64,000 bases of DNA from Guptibacillus hwajinpoensis (lineage in GTDB: Bacteria; Bacillota; Bacilli; Bacillales; Guptibacillaceae). Shown piece after piece: positions 27,214-37,117 of this stretch. Every line of letters begins with the position of its first letter. The first letter of the stretch is position 1. Location: the NCBI RefSeq assembly GCF_005144865.1, contig NZ_SWFM01000007.1:62001-126000 (forward strand), given 5' to 3'. The notes under the pieces are model-generated. The model was given only the letters and a program-made list of their open reading frames with translations, made no database searches and was not told the DNA's origin. Both the position numbers and the translations under genes were made by a program.

Positions 27214-27657
27214 CTATGATTTTGAATCAATGTATTGATCAGTTGCTTTCTTCTTCACTTGCCATTTTTGCCAGATTTGCATAGCAGCATTACCCCATTG
27301 AACGACTTTCGTTACTTGTTCAGATTGGCGCTCTGCCTCTTCTGTTACTTTACCGGTAATATTTTGGAATGAATGATTCATCTTACCAAGTGATGTACCG
27401 ACTTCTTTTACTTGTACGAAAACAGAATCCAGCGCTTCAGATTTACCCTGAATGTCCTCTGCAAGCAAGTTTGTCTTATGTAACAATGCAGTTGTTTCGG
27501 TCGTTAAACCATTCATTTGTTTTTCAAGGCTATCAAGTGTTTTCGCTGTGTTACTGAGGGTGTCCTTTAAAGATTTTAACGTTTGGGCCACAAAATAAAC
27601 AAGTACTGCAAATGCAATTGCGATAATAGCTACACTCAAATAAAGTATAATCTCCAT
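27214..27657 (-). CDS. ytxG: YtxG: DUF948 membrane-anchored coiled-coil protein
   Basis: 147 residues with one N-terminal transmembrane helix (IILYLSVAIIAIAFAVLVYF) and a long amphipathic coiled-coil that includes KSLKDTLSNTAKTLDSLEKQ. This is the DUF948 layout. Function is unknown but linked to general stress. The frame begins with a GTG inside the AGGGAGGTG ribosome site, so the ATG at 27657 is the start. A SigB promoter lies about 30 bases upstream. Confidence 0.88.
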   Translation of the reverse strand: MEIILYLSVAIIAIAFAVLVYFVAQTLKSLKDTLSNTAKTLDSLEKQMNGLTTETTALLHKTNLLAEDIQGKSEALDSVFVQVKEVGTSLGKMNHSFQNITGKVTEEAERQSEQVTKVVQWGNAAMQIWQKWQVKKKATDQYIDSKS

Positions 27658-27686
27658 GTGTGTTGGCACCTCCCTTTTTTTAATCT

Positions 27687-27712
27687 GTTCCCTTGTTTAC
27701 TTTCAATTAAAC
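27687..27712 (-). promoter_or_regulatory. SigB promoter of ytxGH
   Basis: Minus strand GTTTAA (27712-27707), a 14-base spacer, GGGAAC (27692-27687). It fits the SigB consensus GTTTAA-N13-15-GGGWAW with one mismatch. ytxGHJ is a known SigB operon in B. subtilis. Confidence 0.78.
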
Positions 27713-27892
27713 ACTTGCTTATCATTTCACATTAAAAAGCAAAATGAGTCCACCTTACTACGTACAATTCGTTACACGTTTCATTATTCCTTTTTTATTT
27801 TATTTTATAACACTTATCATCTGTTTATCAAAACCAATGAACAGAATCTTATTCAAAGGCTATTTTCGTAAATATTGTTCCTATAACAGTAA

Positions 27893-28020
27893 TGGTTGAT
27901 TTCCGGAGGATGAGCTTTGAGCCTCCTCGGCGGGCTTTATGCGCGCCTGTGTAATCCGTCCTGCTTGTCCCGCAGGAGTCGAGCACCTTCAGCTAAGCGT
28001 ACTTATACAAAACCTTTTAA
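27893..28020 (-). repeat. Dispersed intergenic element, copy B (diverged)
   Basis: Minus-strand copy. GTTGATTTCC at one end and CCCGCAGGAGTCGAGCACCTTC at the other are clear. GCCTCCTCGG and an apical hairpin (GGCGGGC, TTTAT, GCGCGCC at 27929-27947) remain. The stretch corresponding to the GTCCCGCTAGTCCCG part is degraded, and the distal arm TATACAAAACCTTTT is kept. Confidence 0.72.
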
Positions 28021-28025
28021 AAAAC

Positions 28026-28056
28026 AAAAAAAGAAAAGGCTCTAGAGCCTTTTCTT
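28026..28056 (-). terminator. Terminator of murC
   Basis: AAAGAAAAGGCTC paired with GAGCCTTTTCTTT over a TA loop, then seven T on the minus strand. Confidence 0.9.
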
Positions 28057-29360
28057 TAGATGGAAGCTTTCTCAGCTTCATATGCTTCTTGGTATTTCTG
28101 GATATCACCAGCACCCATGAAAAGAAGCACGCCATGGTTGTGTTCAGTTAATTGTTGAATCGATTCTTCTGTGATTAAATGCGAATTAGGGATTTTTTCC
28201 ATCAATTGGTCTATCTTCAACTGACCAGAATCTTCACGCGCAGATCCAAAGATGTCACACAAATAAACAACATCTGCTTCTTTTAAGCTGTCCGCAAACT
28301 CATTTAGAAATGTCTTCGTACGGGTAAACGTATGCGGTTGGAAAATCGCAACAACTTCACGATCTGGATACTTTTGTTGAGCTGATTCAATGGTTGCTTT
28401 AATTTCAGTAGGGTGATGAGCATAATCGTCGATTAAGACCTGACCATCAACTACTTTTTCAGTAAACCTGCGCTTAACACCTTCAAAGTTCATTAACTGA
28501 GCTGCCACAGCATCCCCAGAAAGATTCTCGTAATGACAAAGAGCAACGACTGAAAGAGCATTTAGAACGTTGTGTTTGCCATACATAGGAATCTGGAACG
28601 TGCGATAGTAATCATCTCGAACATGTACATCGAACGTTGTGCCATTCTCATCAATTTTGATGTTGGTTGCTTGGAAATCATTTTGGTCATCAAATCCGTA
28701 AAATACTACCGGAACTTTCGTCTGGATTTGTTGTAAATACGTATCATCGCCATAAGCAATAATACCTTTTTTAACCAACATCGCCATTTCCTGGAATGCA
28801 GAAAATACATCATCGACATCTGAAAAATAGTCTGGATGGTCAAAATCGATATTTGTCATAATTGCATAGTCTGGCTGATATGATAAGAAGTGACGACGAT
28901 ATTCACAAGCCTCAAAAACAAAATACTGACTGTCTTTTACGCCTCTTCCAGTGCCATCTCCGATAAGATAAGAAGTTGGCTCAGCTGCACCTACAACATG
29001 CGATAGCAAACCAGTTGTCGACGTTTTACCATGAGAACCAGTTACAGCAATACTAGTGAACTTTTGAATAAAGTCACCAAGAAATTTATGATAACGATAG
29101 ACAGGAAGGTTCATTTCTTTTGCACGTACTAACTCTTCATGCTGATCATCAAATGCATTGCCGGCGATAATAATCATATCTTCTTTTATATTTTCTTCTC
29201 CAAAGGGGAGAATAGTGATACCTTTTTGTTCAAGGGCCTCCTGAGTAAAGAAACGTTTATCTACGTCTGATCCCTGTACGTTATAACCCATATCATTCAG
29301 GATTTGTGCTAGGGCACTCATACCGGATCCCTTAATGCCAACAAAGTGATATATAGTCAT
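28056..29360 (-). CDS. murC: UDP-N-acetylmuramate--L-alanine ligase
   Basis: Adds the first amino acid of the peptidoglycan stem peptide in the cytoplasm. 434 residues. N-terminal [12 protein letters not shown] nucleotide-binding loop, central ATP loop [23 protein letters not shown] and the YAHHPTEI motif of the C-domain. B. subtilis also has murC at this distance from ytxG and sftA, outside the main mur cluster. Monocistronic with a strong terminator. Confidence 0.97.
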   Translation of the reverse strand: MTIYHFVGIKGSGMSALAQILNDMGYNVQGSDVDKRFFTQEALEQKGITILPFGEENIKEDMIIIAGNAFDDQHEELVRAKEMNLPVYRYHKFLGDFIQKFTSIAVTGSHGKTSTTGLLSHVVGAAEPTSYLIGDGTGRGVKDSQYFVFEACEYRRHFLSYQPDYAIMTNIDFDHPDYFSDVDDVFSAFQEMAMLVKKGIIAYGDDTYLQQIQTKVPVVFYGFDDQNDFQATNIKIDENGTTFDVHVRDDYYRTFQIPMYGKHNVLNALSVVALCHYENLSGDAVAAQLMNFEGVKRRFTEKVVDGQVLIDDYAHHPTEIKATIESAQQKYPDREVVAIFQPHTFTRTKTFLNEFADSLKEADVVYLCDIFGSAREDSGQLKIDQLMEKIPNSHLITEESIQQLTEHNHGVLLFMGAGDIQKYQEAYEAEKASI

Positions 29361-29520
29361 TTCAGAACCTCCACACTTTCATTTCTTCTCCGCTTAACCT
29401 TCTTTAGTATATGATGTCATTACAAGTATGCTCTGCTTTTCTTTTCAATACTACATTATAGCAGAAAAAGAGACAGGCCTACAATATAATTCATTTCATT
29501 AAAGAATCGATACGGGCGCA

Positions 29521-29552
29521 AAAAAGACAGGAGATTGTTCCTGTCTTTTTTG
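29521..29552 (-). terminator. Terminator of the nicotinate phosphoribosyltransferase-like gene
   Basis: AAAAAAGACAGGA stem with its complement around GATTG, T run on the minus strand. Confidence 0.88.
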
Positions 29553-29553
29553 G

Positions 29554-30651
29554 TTATTCAACACGCTCTAGGCGTGGATTATGACGGTATTTCCTACCAG
29601 CTTTAGCTTCTGGTTCGTCATCCAGAATCACATTATCACCTGTAAAACCAATATCTACCTTAAGTAGGCTACTGCCTACTCCATAAATATCAACTGGAAC
29701 GTTCTGAGATTCAAATGTTCTAATTCTTTCTTCTGTAAAGCCACCGCTTACTACAATTTTGACGTGGCCGTATCCTTCTTCATCAAGTGCTTCTCTCAGA
29801 GCAAAAATTAACTCAGCATTTACACCCCTCGGATCAAATGTACCTAGAACATCAGGGTTACGCCAGAAATACTGATCAACCATTGTACGAGACGTATCCA
29901 CGCGAACGCCCTTCAAAGTATCTCCGAATTCTCTTGCAACACGTAGAGCATCTGTCACAACATCGTTATTGTAATCAACGAGCGCAATTAATTCATCTTC
30001 AGGATATTTAGCATGGTAGGCTTTAGATGCCTCAACTACATCCCCTTTAAACAATTGTATAAGGGCGTGAGGCATTGTACCCATTCCTCTTTTTCCCCAC
30101 CATTCGTTCATCGCATGTGTAGCCTGCGCAGTAGATCCTCCAATATGGGATGCATACCCATCTCCAGCTTGTTGGGTGTAATGGTCGTCACGGTCGCCCA
30201 TGAAGATGACTGGTTTTTGTATGCCTGAAGAGCGGGCAGCTTTAACTACATGATAAACATTCGTAGCGACTGATGTTCTTCTGCCTAGAATACCATCAAT
30301 AATACCTTCGAGAAAACCAAAGTTCTGATATGGGCCTTTAATCTTGAGAACAGTTTCAAATGGTGAAATTTTATCTCCATCTTTGAGAGAGTCGATTTCA
30401 AGAGAATCGGGATCTTTGGCAAAAGTCTTAATTAGTGCAATTGCTTCGTCTGAACCACAAAGAACTGCGTCGTGTTTTTGAAAAAATTGCATGGTAACCA
30501 CGTTGTTTGGTTTGAACTCTTCCACAATTTCACATGTTTTCAGAAAGTATACCGCGGAAAACCATCCTTCTCCCACACGCTCATCAAATTTAAAGGTTCG
30601 GTTTGTTAGCCTTTTTATTTTGCCTTGCATCTTAAGTTCAATTTCTTTCAT
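29554..30651 (-). CDS. Nicotinate phosphoribosyltransferase family protein
   Basis: 365 residues. It should transfer ribose-5-phosphate from PRPP to nicotinate in NAD salvage. Family blocks seen: FDERVGEGWFSAVYFLKT near the N-terminus, LGRRTSVATNVYHVV, the FMGDRDDHYTQQAGDGYA segment, GGSTAQATHAMNEW, VRVDTSR and the phosphate-binding VSGGFTEERI...VYGVGSSL region. It is shorter than classic PncB (about 480-490), and the short subfamily has few characterised members, so the substrate is not certain. The gene sits between murC and sftA. Confidence 0.8.
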   Translation of the reverse strand: MKEIELKMQGKIKRLTNRTFKFDERVGEGWFSAVYFLKTCEIVEEFKPNNVVTMQFFQKHDAVLCGSDEAIALIKTFAKDPDSLEIDSLKDGDKISPFETVLKIKGPYQNFGFLEGIIDGILGRRTSVATNVYHVVKAARSSGIQKPVIFMGDRDDHYTQQAGDGYASHIGGSTAQATHAMNEWWGKRGMGTMPHALIQLFKGDVVEASKAYHAKYPEDELIALVDYNNDVVTDALRVAREFGDTLKGVRVDTSRTMVDQYFWRNPDVLGTFDPRGVNAELIFALREALDEEGYGHVKIVVSGGFTEERIRTFESQNVPVDIYGVGSSLLKVDIGFTGDNVILDDEPEAKAGRKYRHNPRLERVE

Positions 30652-30785
30652 AATGGGGCTCCTTCAAGTAGTTTCGTCATTCGAATGTGAGCTCTCTATG
30701 TTCAACCATTCACTTACCTGACTATAAATTCAACACAAGTTTAACACTATATATCATATAGAACTAGCTTGTATAAAACAAGTAG

Positions 30786-30815
30786 AAAAGATATGCACTA
30801 TACGTGCATATCTTT
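30786..30815 (-). terminator. Terminator overlapping the end of sftA
   Basis: AAAGATATGCAC with its complement. The stem contains the last codons and the TAG of sftA. Confidence 0.75.
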
Positions 30816-33461
30816 AAAGAAGGCTTCTTCAAAATCGGTTTTATTCATTAAAATACTTCGAGGTTTACTACCCATCGCCTCAGATACCAATCCGCGCTCT
30901 TCCATCATTTCAATTAATCTTGCAGCACGGTTAAACCCAATTCTGAACCGTCTTTGCAATGCGGAAGACGAGGCCTGCCCTTGATCAATTGCCCACATAC
31001 AGGCTTCTTCAAACAAATCATCTTCTTGATCATTGTATTGTTGTTTTTTCATTAGATCTTCTTTTTTAATTAAATAATTTGGCTTCCGCTGTTTTCTTAC
31101 AAAAGAAGTGACACGTTCAATTTCCTCATCTGATACAAAATTGCCCTGTAAACGCACCGGTTTAGATGAACCATTCTCAAGGCACAGCATATCGCCTTTC
31201 CCAAGCAGCTTCTCAGCTCCGCTAGCATCAAGGATGGTTCTAGAATCAATTTGTGAAGATACAGAGAACGCAATGCGAGTTGGAATGTTTGCTTTAATAA
31301 GTCCAGTAATCACATCTACTGAAGGACGTTGGGTCGCTACAAGAAGATGAATCCCACATGCTCTTGCTTTTTGAGCAATTCGACAAATAGCATCTTCTAC
31401 ATCTTGAGGAGAGACCATCATTAAATCAGCAAGCTCATCAATAACAATGACAATGTATGGGAGTTTATGCTGTGGTTCCCCATGATTGATTGCTCTCTCA
31501 TTATATCGCTTAATGTCACGAACCCCAGCAGCAGCAAATTTTTCATAGCGCTCTTCCATTTCATCAACTGCCCATTTTAATGCAGTTGTTGCTTCTTTAA
31601 CATCGTTGATGACAGGTGTCACAAGGTGCGGAAGACCATTATATGGTGCTAACTCAACCATTTTCGGATCAATTAACAACATTTTCACATCGTTTGGATT
31701 CGCTTTAAGAAGCAAGCTTACTAGAATCGAGTTAATGCAAACACTTTTACCAGATCCCGTTGCACCTGCAATTAGACCATGAGGCATTTTTTGTATGTCT
31801 GTTATTTTTGCTTCTCCTGCAATATCAAAACCAAGGGCAGCATTTAAGAGTGAACCTTCCGTTTGAAATGCGCCACTTCTCACAATCTCTCGAATGAATA
31901 CTGGTTTACTTGTGGGGTTAGGGACTTCAATTCCTATGGCGTTCTTTCCAGGAATAGGTGCTTCCATTCGAATATCTCTAGCAGCTAAACTAAGTTTAAT
32001 ATCATCACTTAGATTGGTTATTTTATTTACTTTTACTCCAGGACTTGGTTGAACCTCAAATCGTGTAACCGTTGGCCCCATCGTAGCTCCCACCACACGA
32101 GCTTGAACATTAAAGTTTTCTAGAGTTGATTCTAGAAGTTCTCGCTGTTCCTGCAGCCACTGATCATCAGTACCTTCATTTCTTGGAGGAATATCTAGAA
32201 GCGAAATTGGAGGAAGCTTGTATTCAGCTCCAGCTACTGGTTTCTTGGAAAGATGCCTTCTATCATTCGCAAGCATCATCACATTGTAAGGAACCTGTGG
32301 TTTCGGCCGGCCTTCTTCTCGTTTTGGCTGAGTTTGTTGTTCTTGCACTTCTTCCTTAGCATTGACTCTACTTTGATCTTCTTGCTCTGGTGTAGTTGTT
32401 GGTTCAACATCACTAGTCTGTGAGTTTATTTCATCTGATTCTGAAACACTTGATCCTGCATGAATAATTTCACTTATATCATGACTTTCATCACTATTGC
32501 CATTCTGAAATACATCCTGTTCTTCAATGATTGCATTTTCTAGAGAATCTACCTGTTCTTCAAACGTCTTATCATCTTCAGGTTGATCAACCAGATCATT
32601 ATCCACAGTTGGTTCGTAGTCTTCTCCAACGGGCTCTTGTTCGTCATCTTGAGAAGTTATTGGTTCTTCTACTGAATTTTCAACTGGATGATCTGTTGGT
32701 GCTGCACGACGCAATTCCTCAATCTCTGATGTCGAATCAACTTGTGTAGCCTGCTCACTTAGTACATTGTCTTTCTCAGCTGGAGACTCATCTACTTGAT
32801 TTTCTTTCGACTCAAACGTACTAGTTTCATTAATGATAGATTGGCCAGTCTCTTCTTTAGCAGAATACGTTTCTGTATCTCGAATTAGCTTCTCCATCGT
32901 TTTGTTTTCATCAAGAGAGGTGTAGTGGGTGCTCGATGGACTTTTAGCAGCTTCTTCCATCTTTTCAGCGACTGGTCGCTTACTAAACCCATAGATTGGT
33001 GATGGTATATCTGATGGTTTAAAGTTTACACCAGTAAACTTCTTGCTTTTGACGTCTTCAACTTCAGCTGACTTAGAATTTCTTACAGTACTTCTAGATG
33101 GTCCCTGCTTCTTAGGCTGGACCTGTTTATGCTGCTCTGACCACGAAGGTGCTGATTTTTCACTTTCCTTCCGTTCTGGTTGTTCTGCTTGCAAGTCTTT
33201 GCGTAATCTATTATTCGATTGATCTGGAATCAGAGGAAAACGGAAATTACCTTCCCGAGGATATTGGTGAACAACTCTAGCTTCACTCTTTCGATTTGCA
33301 CTTTCCATACGTCCAATTGAGTGCTTGCGATCGATCGGACTGTGATCCTGTGTTCGCTTTCGTACTGGAGCTTGTTCATTTCTCTTATCAATCGTTTCTT
33401 CTTCTTCTTCATCAACATCAAATAATTTATTCCACACTCTTTTTACCCAATTATTTTCCAC
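30798..33461 (-). CDS. sftA: SftA: soluble septum-associated DNA translocase
   Basis: FtsK/SpoIIIE-type DNA pump of 887 residues that clears chromosomes from the closing septum. There is no transmembrane segment. The first 400 or so residues are a highly acidic, Ser/Thr/Gln-rich, probably disordered linker, which separates SftA from SpoIIIE. The motor has Walker A GATGSGKSVCINSIL (about residue 565), Walker B VIVIDELADLMM (about 670) and a C-terminal gamma winged helix that reads DNA polarity sequences (MWAIDQGQASSSALQRRFRI). GTG start after AGGTGATAGTAA. B. subtilis YtpT is the counterpart. Confidence 0.94.
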   Translation of the reverse strand: MENNWVKRVWNKLFDVDEEEEETIDKRNEQAPVRKRTQDHSPIDRKHSIGRMESANRKSEARVVHQYPREGNFRFPLIPDQSNNRLRKDLQAEQPERKESEKSAPSWSEQHKQVQPKKQGPSRSTVRNSKSAEVEDVKSKKFTGVNFKPSDIPSPIYGFSKRPVAEKMEEAAKSPSSTHYTSLDENKTMEKLIRDTETYSAKEETGQSIINETSTFESKENQVDESPAEKDNVLSEQATQVDSTSEIEELRRAAPTDHPVENSVEEPITSQDDEQEPVGEDYEPTVDNDLVDQPEDDKTFEEQVDSLENAIIEEQDVFQNGNSDESHDISEIIHAGSSVSESDEINSQTSDVEPTTTPEQEDQSRVNAKEEVQEQQTQPKREEGRPKPQVPYNVMMLANDRRHLSKKPVAGAEYKLPPISLLDIPPRNEGTDDQWLQEQRELLESTLENFNVQARVVGATMGPTVTRFEVQPSPGVKVNKITNLSDDIKLSLAARDIRMEAPIPGKNAIGIEVPNPTSKPVFIREIVRSGAFQTEGSLLNAALGFDIAGEAKITDIQKMPHGLIAGATGSGKSVCINSILVSLLLKANPNDVKMLLIDPKMVELAPYNGLPHLVTPVINDVKEATTALKWAVDEMEERYEKFAAAGVRDIKRYNERAINHGEPQHKLPYIVIVIDELADLMMVSPQDVEDAICRIAQKARACGIHLLVATQRPSVDVITGLIKANIPTRIAFSVSSQIDSRTILDASGAEKLLGKGDMLCLENGSSKPVRLQGNFVSDEEIERVTSFVRKQRKPNYLIKKEDLMKKQQYNDQEDDLFEEACMWAIDQGQASSSALQRRFRIGFNRAARLIEMMEERGLVSEAMGSKPRSILMNKTDFEEAFFKDMHV

Positions 33462-33634
33462 TTACTATCACCTTTTCTAATTAAGCCCTTTTATCTCGCA
33501 CTGTTCTTCTATTTTATCGGAAACTCCCCTATCATTGTAAGGCTGTTTCTAAAATCTTTCGTTAAAAATGCTACTTCTTCGTCTAAAAATGCTAAAACAG
33601 GTTCTATATCCCTATTACCTTCTTTCCAGAAAGA

Positions 33635-33662
33635 AAAAACCTACTAGAAAAATTCTAGTAGG
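33635..33662 (-). terminator. Terminator of ytpR
   Basis: CCTACTAGAA paired with TTCTAGTAGG, then six T on the minus strand. It overlaps the ytpR stop region. Confidence 0.85.
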
Positions 33663-34269
33663 CTTTGAATTCAGATCCGATTTCATAATCATCAGGTAGG
33701 ACAAGAATTCCTTTTTCCTGAGGTGCATCTTGCAAATCCAGCTCTCTAGCTGAACAAATCATACCGGTAGACTCCACACCACGCAAGCTAGCATCTTTAA
33801 TGATCATTCCAGAAGGCATCACTGCACCAACTTTAGCAACGACAACTTTTTGCCCTTCATCCACATTAGGTGCTCCACAAACGATCTGTAGCTTTTCTTC
33901 TCCAACATTCACCTGACAAATGTTTAATTTATCAGCATTAGGATGCTTTTCCATTTCTTCAACAAAGCCAACAACAAATTTTGGAGACGCATCGAACTTA
34001 AGTTCATCAGTGAACCCATTCTCTTTAATTAATGTATTAACTGATGAAACGAGCTCTTCATTTCCTTCCACTACGCCTGCTGCTTCAACTTGATAGACAG
34101 TAGAAAACTCAAACAAGTTATAACCGATTGTTTTATTTGTTTCTTTACTATAAATACGTGCTACATTACCATTTCGTTCAACAGCTTTATCATCTCGTTC
34201 AGTGCTACTAAGCGTGATAATTAGTGTGTCTCCAACGCCTTCTTTGTTGTAAAACATGTTCATATTCAT
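33655..34269 (-). CDS. ytpR: YtpR: tRNA-binding (EMAP/PheT-type) domain protein
   Basis: 204 residues. The C-terminal half is the OB-fold tRNA-binding domain, with [33 protein letters not shown] and the [11 protein letters not shown] motif that also occurs at the N-terminus of PheRS beta. The first 90 residues are an uncharacterised N-domain found in YtpR. It may bind structured tRNA, but no activity is established. The start is ambiguous among three in-frame ATGs within 15 bases. The first has AAAGGAG four bases away. Confidence 0.88.
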   Translation of the reverse strand: MNMNMFYNKEGVGDTLIITLSSTERDDKAVERNGNVARIYSKETNKTIGYNLFEFSTVYQVEAAGVVEGNEELVSSVNTLIKENGFTDELKFDASPKFVVGFVEEMEKHPNADKLNICQVNVGEEKLQIVCGAPNVDEGQKVVVAKVGAVMPSGMIIKDASLRGVESTGMICSARELDLQDAPQEKGILVLPDDYEIGSEFKAY

Positions 34270-34289
34270 TGTACTCCTTTTACCAGTGA

Positions 34290-35087
34290 TTATTTTTTTG
34301 GTTTGTTTTTCGCCATAATAAATATTGGTTCAAGCTTCCCATCTTCATAAATGAATGGTAGACCAGTTACTGGAACAAGGCCGCTCGAAAAGAAATGCAT
34401 TGTAAGCTGGGCTAGCGCTTCATAACCGCGTTCATTCTCAATATCTGCAAAAATTAACACGTCTTGATGTGGTACAGCTACAGCAAGTTCTCCCTTTACT
34501 TCTTTCGCCATTCGTTCGAGTAACGAATCATTTAGAATTCGACTCGCATCATACCCATCATTCGTATTTAAGAAATAAAAGGTATTCCCTGCAACAGTAT
34601 CTGTTTTCATCTCTGTCGAAAGCCCGCGTAGATTAAACATTGAAACTTCATGTAACGCTTCTTTTGTCCAACCTTCTTTCTCAAGCCAATCCTGATCGAT
34701 TAAACGATAGGAATTACCGAGGTCAAGTGCGAAATAAATTCTTGTTTCTGCAGTATGTTCTACAAACACAAACGGCACACCCGTCTCTGTTTCAGAAGCA
34801 AAAGAACCCGAACGGATAACAGGGAATATACTATTTTCTTTCCCATTAAGTTCTTGGGTTTCTTTCATTGCTTTAAGGGTTTCTTCTACATGATGCACCA
34901 CTTCATCAAGTAACTTTTCTTTCCGCTCTTCGTACTTTGCAGAGAGACCCTTCAGTCCAAGACTCATTCCTTTTCCAGTTGTCTTATCTTCTACCCTTAA
35001 CTTGTCTTCTTTTTTGTCGTATGTAAGCTCACGATCTTCTTGTTGAAGTCGATTCTCGAGCAACTTTTTCAAATCTTTCGGTTCCAT
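34290..35087 (-). CDS. ytpQ: YtpQ: DUF1444 family protein
   Basis: 265 residues, cytoplasmic, without signal or membrane segment. It matches the DUF1444/YtpQ family by sequence feel ([29 protein letters not shown]) and by its invariant place between ytpP and ytpR. The function of the family is unknown. ytpR follows after 20 bases, so the two are probably co-transcribed. About 100 bp containing a terminator separate it from ytpP. Confidence 0.85.
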   Translation of the reverse strand: MEPKDLKKLLENRLQQEDRELTYDKKEDKLRVEDKTTGKGMSLGLKGLSAKYEERKEKLLDEVVHHVEETLKAMKETQELNGKENSIFPVIRSGSFASETETGVPFVFVEHTAETRIYFALDLGNSYRLIDQDWLEKEGWTKEALHEVSMFNLRGLSTEMKTDTVAGNTFYFLNTNDGYDASRILNDSLLERMAKEVKGELAVAVPHQDVLIFADIENERGYEALAQLTMHFFSSGLVPVTGLPFIYEDGKLEPIFIMAKNKPKK

Positions 35088-35151
35088 CTTTTTTCACCAC
35101 CATATACGTACTGAGCTGTCACTTTATCATACCATGAAAAACAATAATACA

Positions 35152-35183
35152 AAAACAAAGCTACGCTGAGCATAGCTTTGTTC
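35152..35183 (-). terminator. Terminator of ytpP
   Basis: ACAAAGCTA and TAGCTTTGT enclose CGCTGAGCA. The minus strand continues with TTTTTGT. Confidence 0.75.
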
Positions 35184-35187
35184 ATGA

Positions 35188-35502
35188 TTACTTTACAGTA
35201 GTAAGGAATTCTTCAATTTCTTCTTGTGATTTTCTGAGCTTACTTACAAAGCGACCAGTTTCTTCGCCATCTTGGTAAGCAACAAAACTTGGTATACCAA
35301 AAACATCCATTTGTTGACAAAGATCAATATGATCGTCTCGATCCACGTAGTAGAAATCTAACTCAGAGTATTTCTTTTCTAGCTCTGGAAGAAATGGCTC
35401 AATAATTCTACAATCAGGACACCAGTCTGCAGAAAACAATAGTACAGACTTCCCTTCTTTAATTGCCTCTAAATACTCTTCATGTTTTTCGAATTTCTTC
35501 AT
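35188..35502 (-). CDS. ytpP: YtpP: thioredoxin-like protein
   Basis: A protein of 104 residues with a WCPDC active site (C28, C31 in FSADWCPDCRII) and a cis-proline segment FGIPSFVAY. A cytoplasmic dithiol reductant or bacilliredoxin-linked oxidoreductase is expected. The CPDC centre differs from the CGPC of housekeeping thioredoxin, which suggests a specialised partner. It lies 20 bases after a PTS-EIIC-like gene with a purine-rich ribosome site between, so the two may share a transcript. Confidence 0.9.
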   Translation of the reverse strand: MKKFEKHEEYLEAIKEGKSVLLFSADWCPDCRIIEPFLPELEKKYSELDFYYVDRDDHIDLCQQMDVFGIPSFVAYQDGEETGRFVSKLRKSQEEIEEFLTTVK

Positions 35503-35522
35503 GATGATCCTCCTTATTATTA

Positions 35523-36536
35523 TTATTCTGTGTTAATTCTCATATCTCCAGGGCGAATAAGCCCTTTTTTTCTCATTAATTCGGATATTAGCAGACTTAT
35601 CACTGCTGGTCCAATAAAATGCAACAGTACGATTGCAAGCCACACACTTCCACTAGCTCCCATAACATTTAAAGTCATAATCTGTCCTACAAACCCACTT
35701 GTGCCCATTCCAGCTCCTGCAGAATTGTTGACCATCATGATCCAGCCGCTACCAAATGGAGCAATAATCGCTCCTGCTACAGTTGGAGGAACCAATATCC
35801 ATGGATTACGAACAATGTTCGCTACTTGTAGCATAGACGTCCCAACACCCTGAGCGATTACTCCACCAAACCCATTTTCCCGATAGCTGCTTACTGCAAA
35901 ACCAACCATTTGAGCAGCGCAACCAATGGTTGCTGCACCTGCTGCTAGTCCTTCTAATCCAAGCATAATAGCAATTGCTGCACTTGAGATAGGTGCTGTA
36001 AGGGCAAGTCCCATTAGAACTGCAACAATAATGCCCATTAATATAGGACGTTGCTCTGTTGCCCACATAATAAGTGAACCAAAATTTGTCATAAATGTAT
36101 TGATACCAGGTCCAATGAGTTTTGCGGTCCCAAAACCCGCGAAAATTGTAACAAGCGGAGTAATAATTATATCAAGTTTTGTTGATTTTGAAACAAGCTT
36201 CCCTGCTTCAGCTGCTACGATGGCAGCTACGTAACTCCCAGCTGGTCCACCGAGTTCAGCACCTGCTGCACCCGCGAGTAATGAGGCAAAAAGAACAAGT
36301 GGAGGAGCACCAAGACCATAAGCCACAGCTACACCAATTGCAGGTCCCATTAACTCCATCGCAAGTGTACCGATTGGGATTAAGAATGATAGCGGAGGAA
36401 TTTGTCCCCCTATTGTTTTAAGAATAAGTCCAATAATGAGCGAAGAGAATAACCCAAGCGCCATATAGCTAAGGGCAGTAATAAAGTACACACGAGGTGA
36501 CAGTGTAATTCCCTTCTTCTGCAAAAATTCTTTCAT
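35523..36536 (-). CDS. PTS transporter subunit IIC-like membrane protein (PTS_EIIC_2 type)
   Basis: 337 residues with about nine to ten hydrophobic segments rich in Gly and Ala (MALGLFSSLIIGLILKTIGG at the N-terminus, GLALTAPISSAAIAIMLG in the middle, GTSGFVGQIMTLNVMGASGS near the end). This matches the PTS_EIIC_2 family, which is annotated as PTS subunit IIC by homology. No IIA or IIB gene adjoins it and there is no phosphorylatable His or Cys domain in the protein, so a sugar PTS role is doubtful. It may be a stand-alone transporter. Substrate unknown. Confidence 0.78.
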   Translation of the reverse strand: MKEFLQKKGITLSPRVYFITALSYMALGLFSSLIIGLILKTIGGQIPPLSFLIPIGTLAMELMGPAIGVAVAYGLGAPPLVLFASLLAGAAGAELGGPAGSYVAAIVAAEAGKLVSKSTKLDIIITPLVTIFAGFGTAKLIGPGINTFMTNFGSLIMWATEQRPILMGIIVAVLMGLALTAPISSAAIAIMLGLEGLAAGAATIGCAAQMVGFAVSSYRENGFGGVIAQGVGTSMLQVANIVRNPWILVPPTVAGAIIAPFGSGWIMMVNNSAGAGMGTSGFVGQIMTLNVMGASGSVWLAIVLLHFIGPAVISLLISELMRKKGLIRPGDMRINTE

Positions 36537-36670
36537 CTTACTCTCCTTCCAACTTATCTACTAGTAGTATACACTTCACCAATAGCACAATACTGCGTTC
36601 ACTTTACTGGGAATATTCAGAAACCCCATGATACAATCATTTCGTTACCATATTTAAGGAGGCGTTACTG

Positions 36671-37117
36671 ATGGAATTAACAGTTTATCTCGCAGGACAA
36701 ATTCACGATAACTGGCGTAGTGAATTAAAAAACAAAGCACAAAAAATGGAGCTTCCTATTCATTTCGTTGGTCCAATGGAAAATCACGATCGGTCAGATA
36801 ACATTGGTGAAGAGATTAAAGGTGAACAACCGAATGCGATCTTTAAAGATGAAGCGGCTTCTGAAATAAACAATCTTAGAACTCAAGTACTTTTGAATAA
36901 ATCTGATGTTGTGATTGCATTGTTTGGGGAGAACTATAAGCAGTGGAACAGCGCAATGGATGCAGGAACCGCTATCGCTCTTCAAAAGCCACTGATTCTC
37001 ATTCGCCCGGAATCATTGCATCATCCCTTGAAAGAGATTGCCAACAAGGCACAAGTAGTAGTAGAGACTGAGGAGCAAGCTCTTAAAGCATTGTCTTATA
37101 TTTTCGAAACAAACTAA
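36671..37117 (+). CDS. ytoQ: YtoQ family protein (nucleoside 2-deoxyribosyltransferase-like)
   Basis: 148 residues. N-terminal VYLAGQIHDNWR and the DVVIALFGENYKQWNSAMDAGTAIA-type segment (split here around residue 88) resemble the nucleoside 2-deoxyribosyltransferase-like fold, which binds nucleotides or nucleosides. YtoQ itself has no assigned reaction. AAGGAGGCGTTACTG precedes the ATG. It converges with, and overlaps by four bases, the DUF84 gene, so the two stop codons interlock (CTAA). Confidence 0.88.
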   Translation: MELTVYLAGQIHDNWRSELKNKAQKMELPIHFVGPMENHDRSDNIGEEIKGEQPNAIFKDEAASEINNLRTQVLLNKSDVVIALFGENYKQWNSAMDAGTAIALQKPLILIRPESLHHPLKEIANKAQVVVETEEQALKALSYIFETN

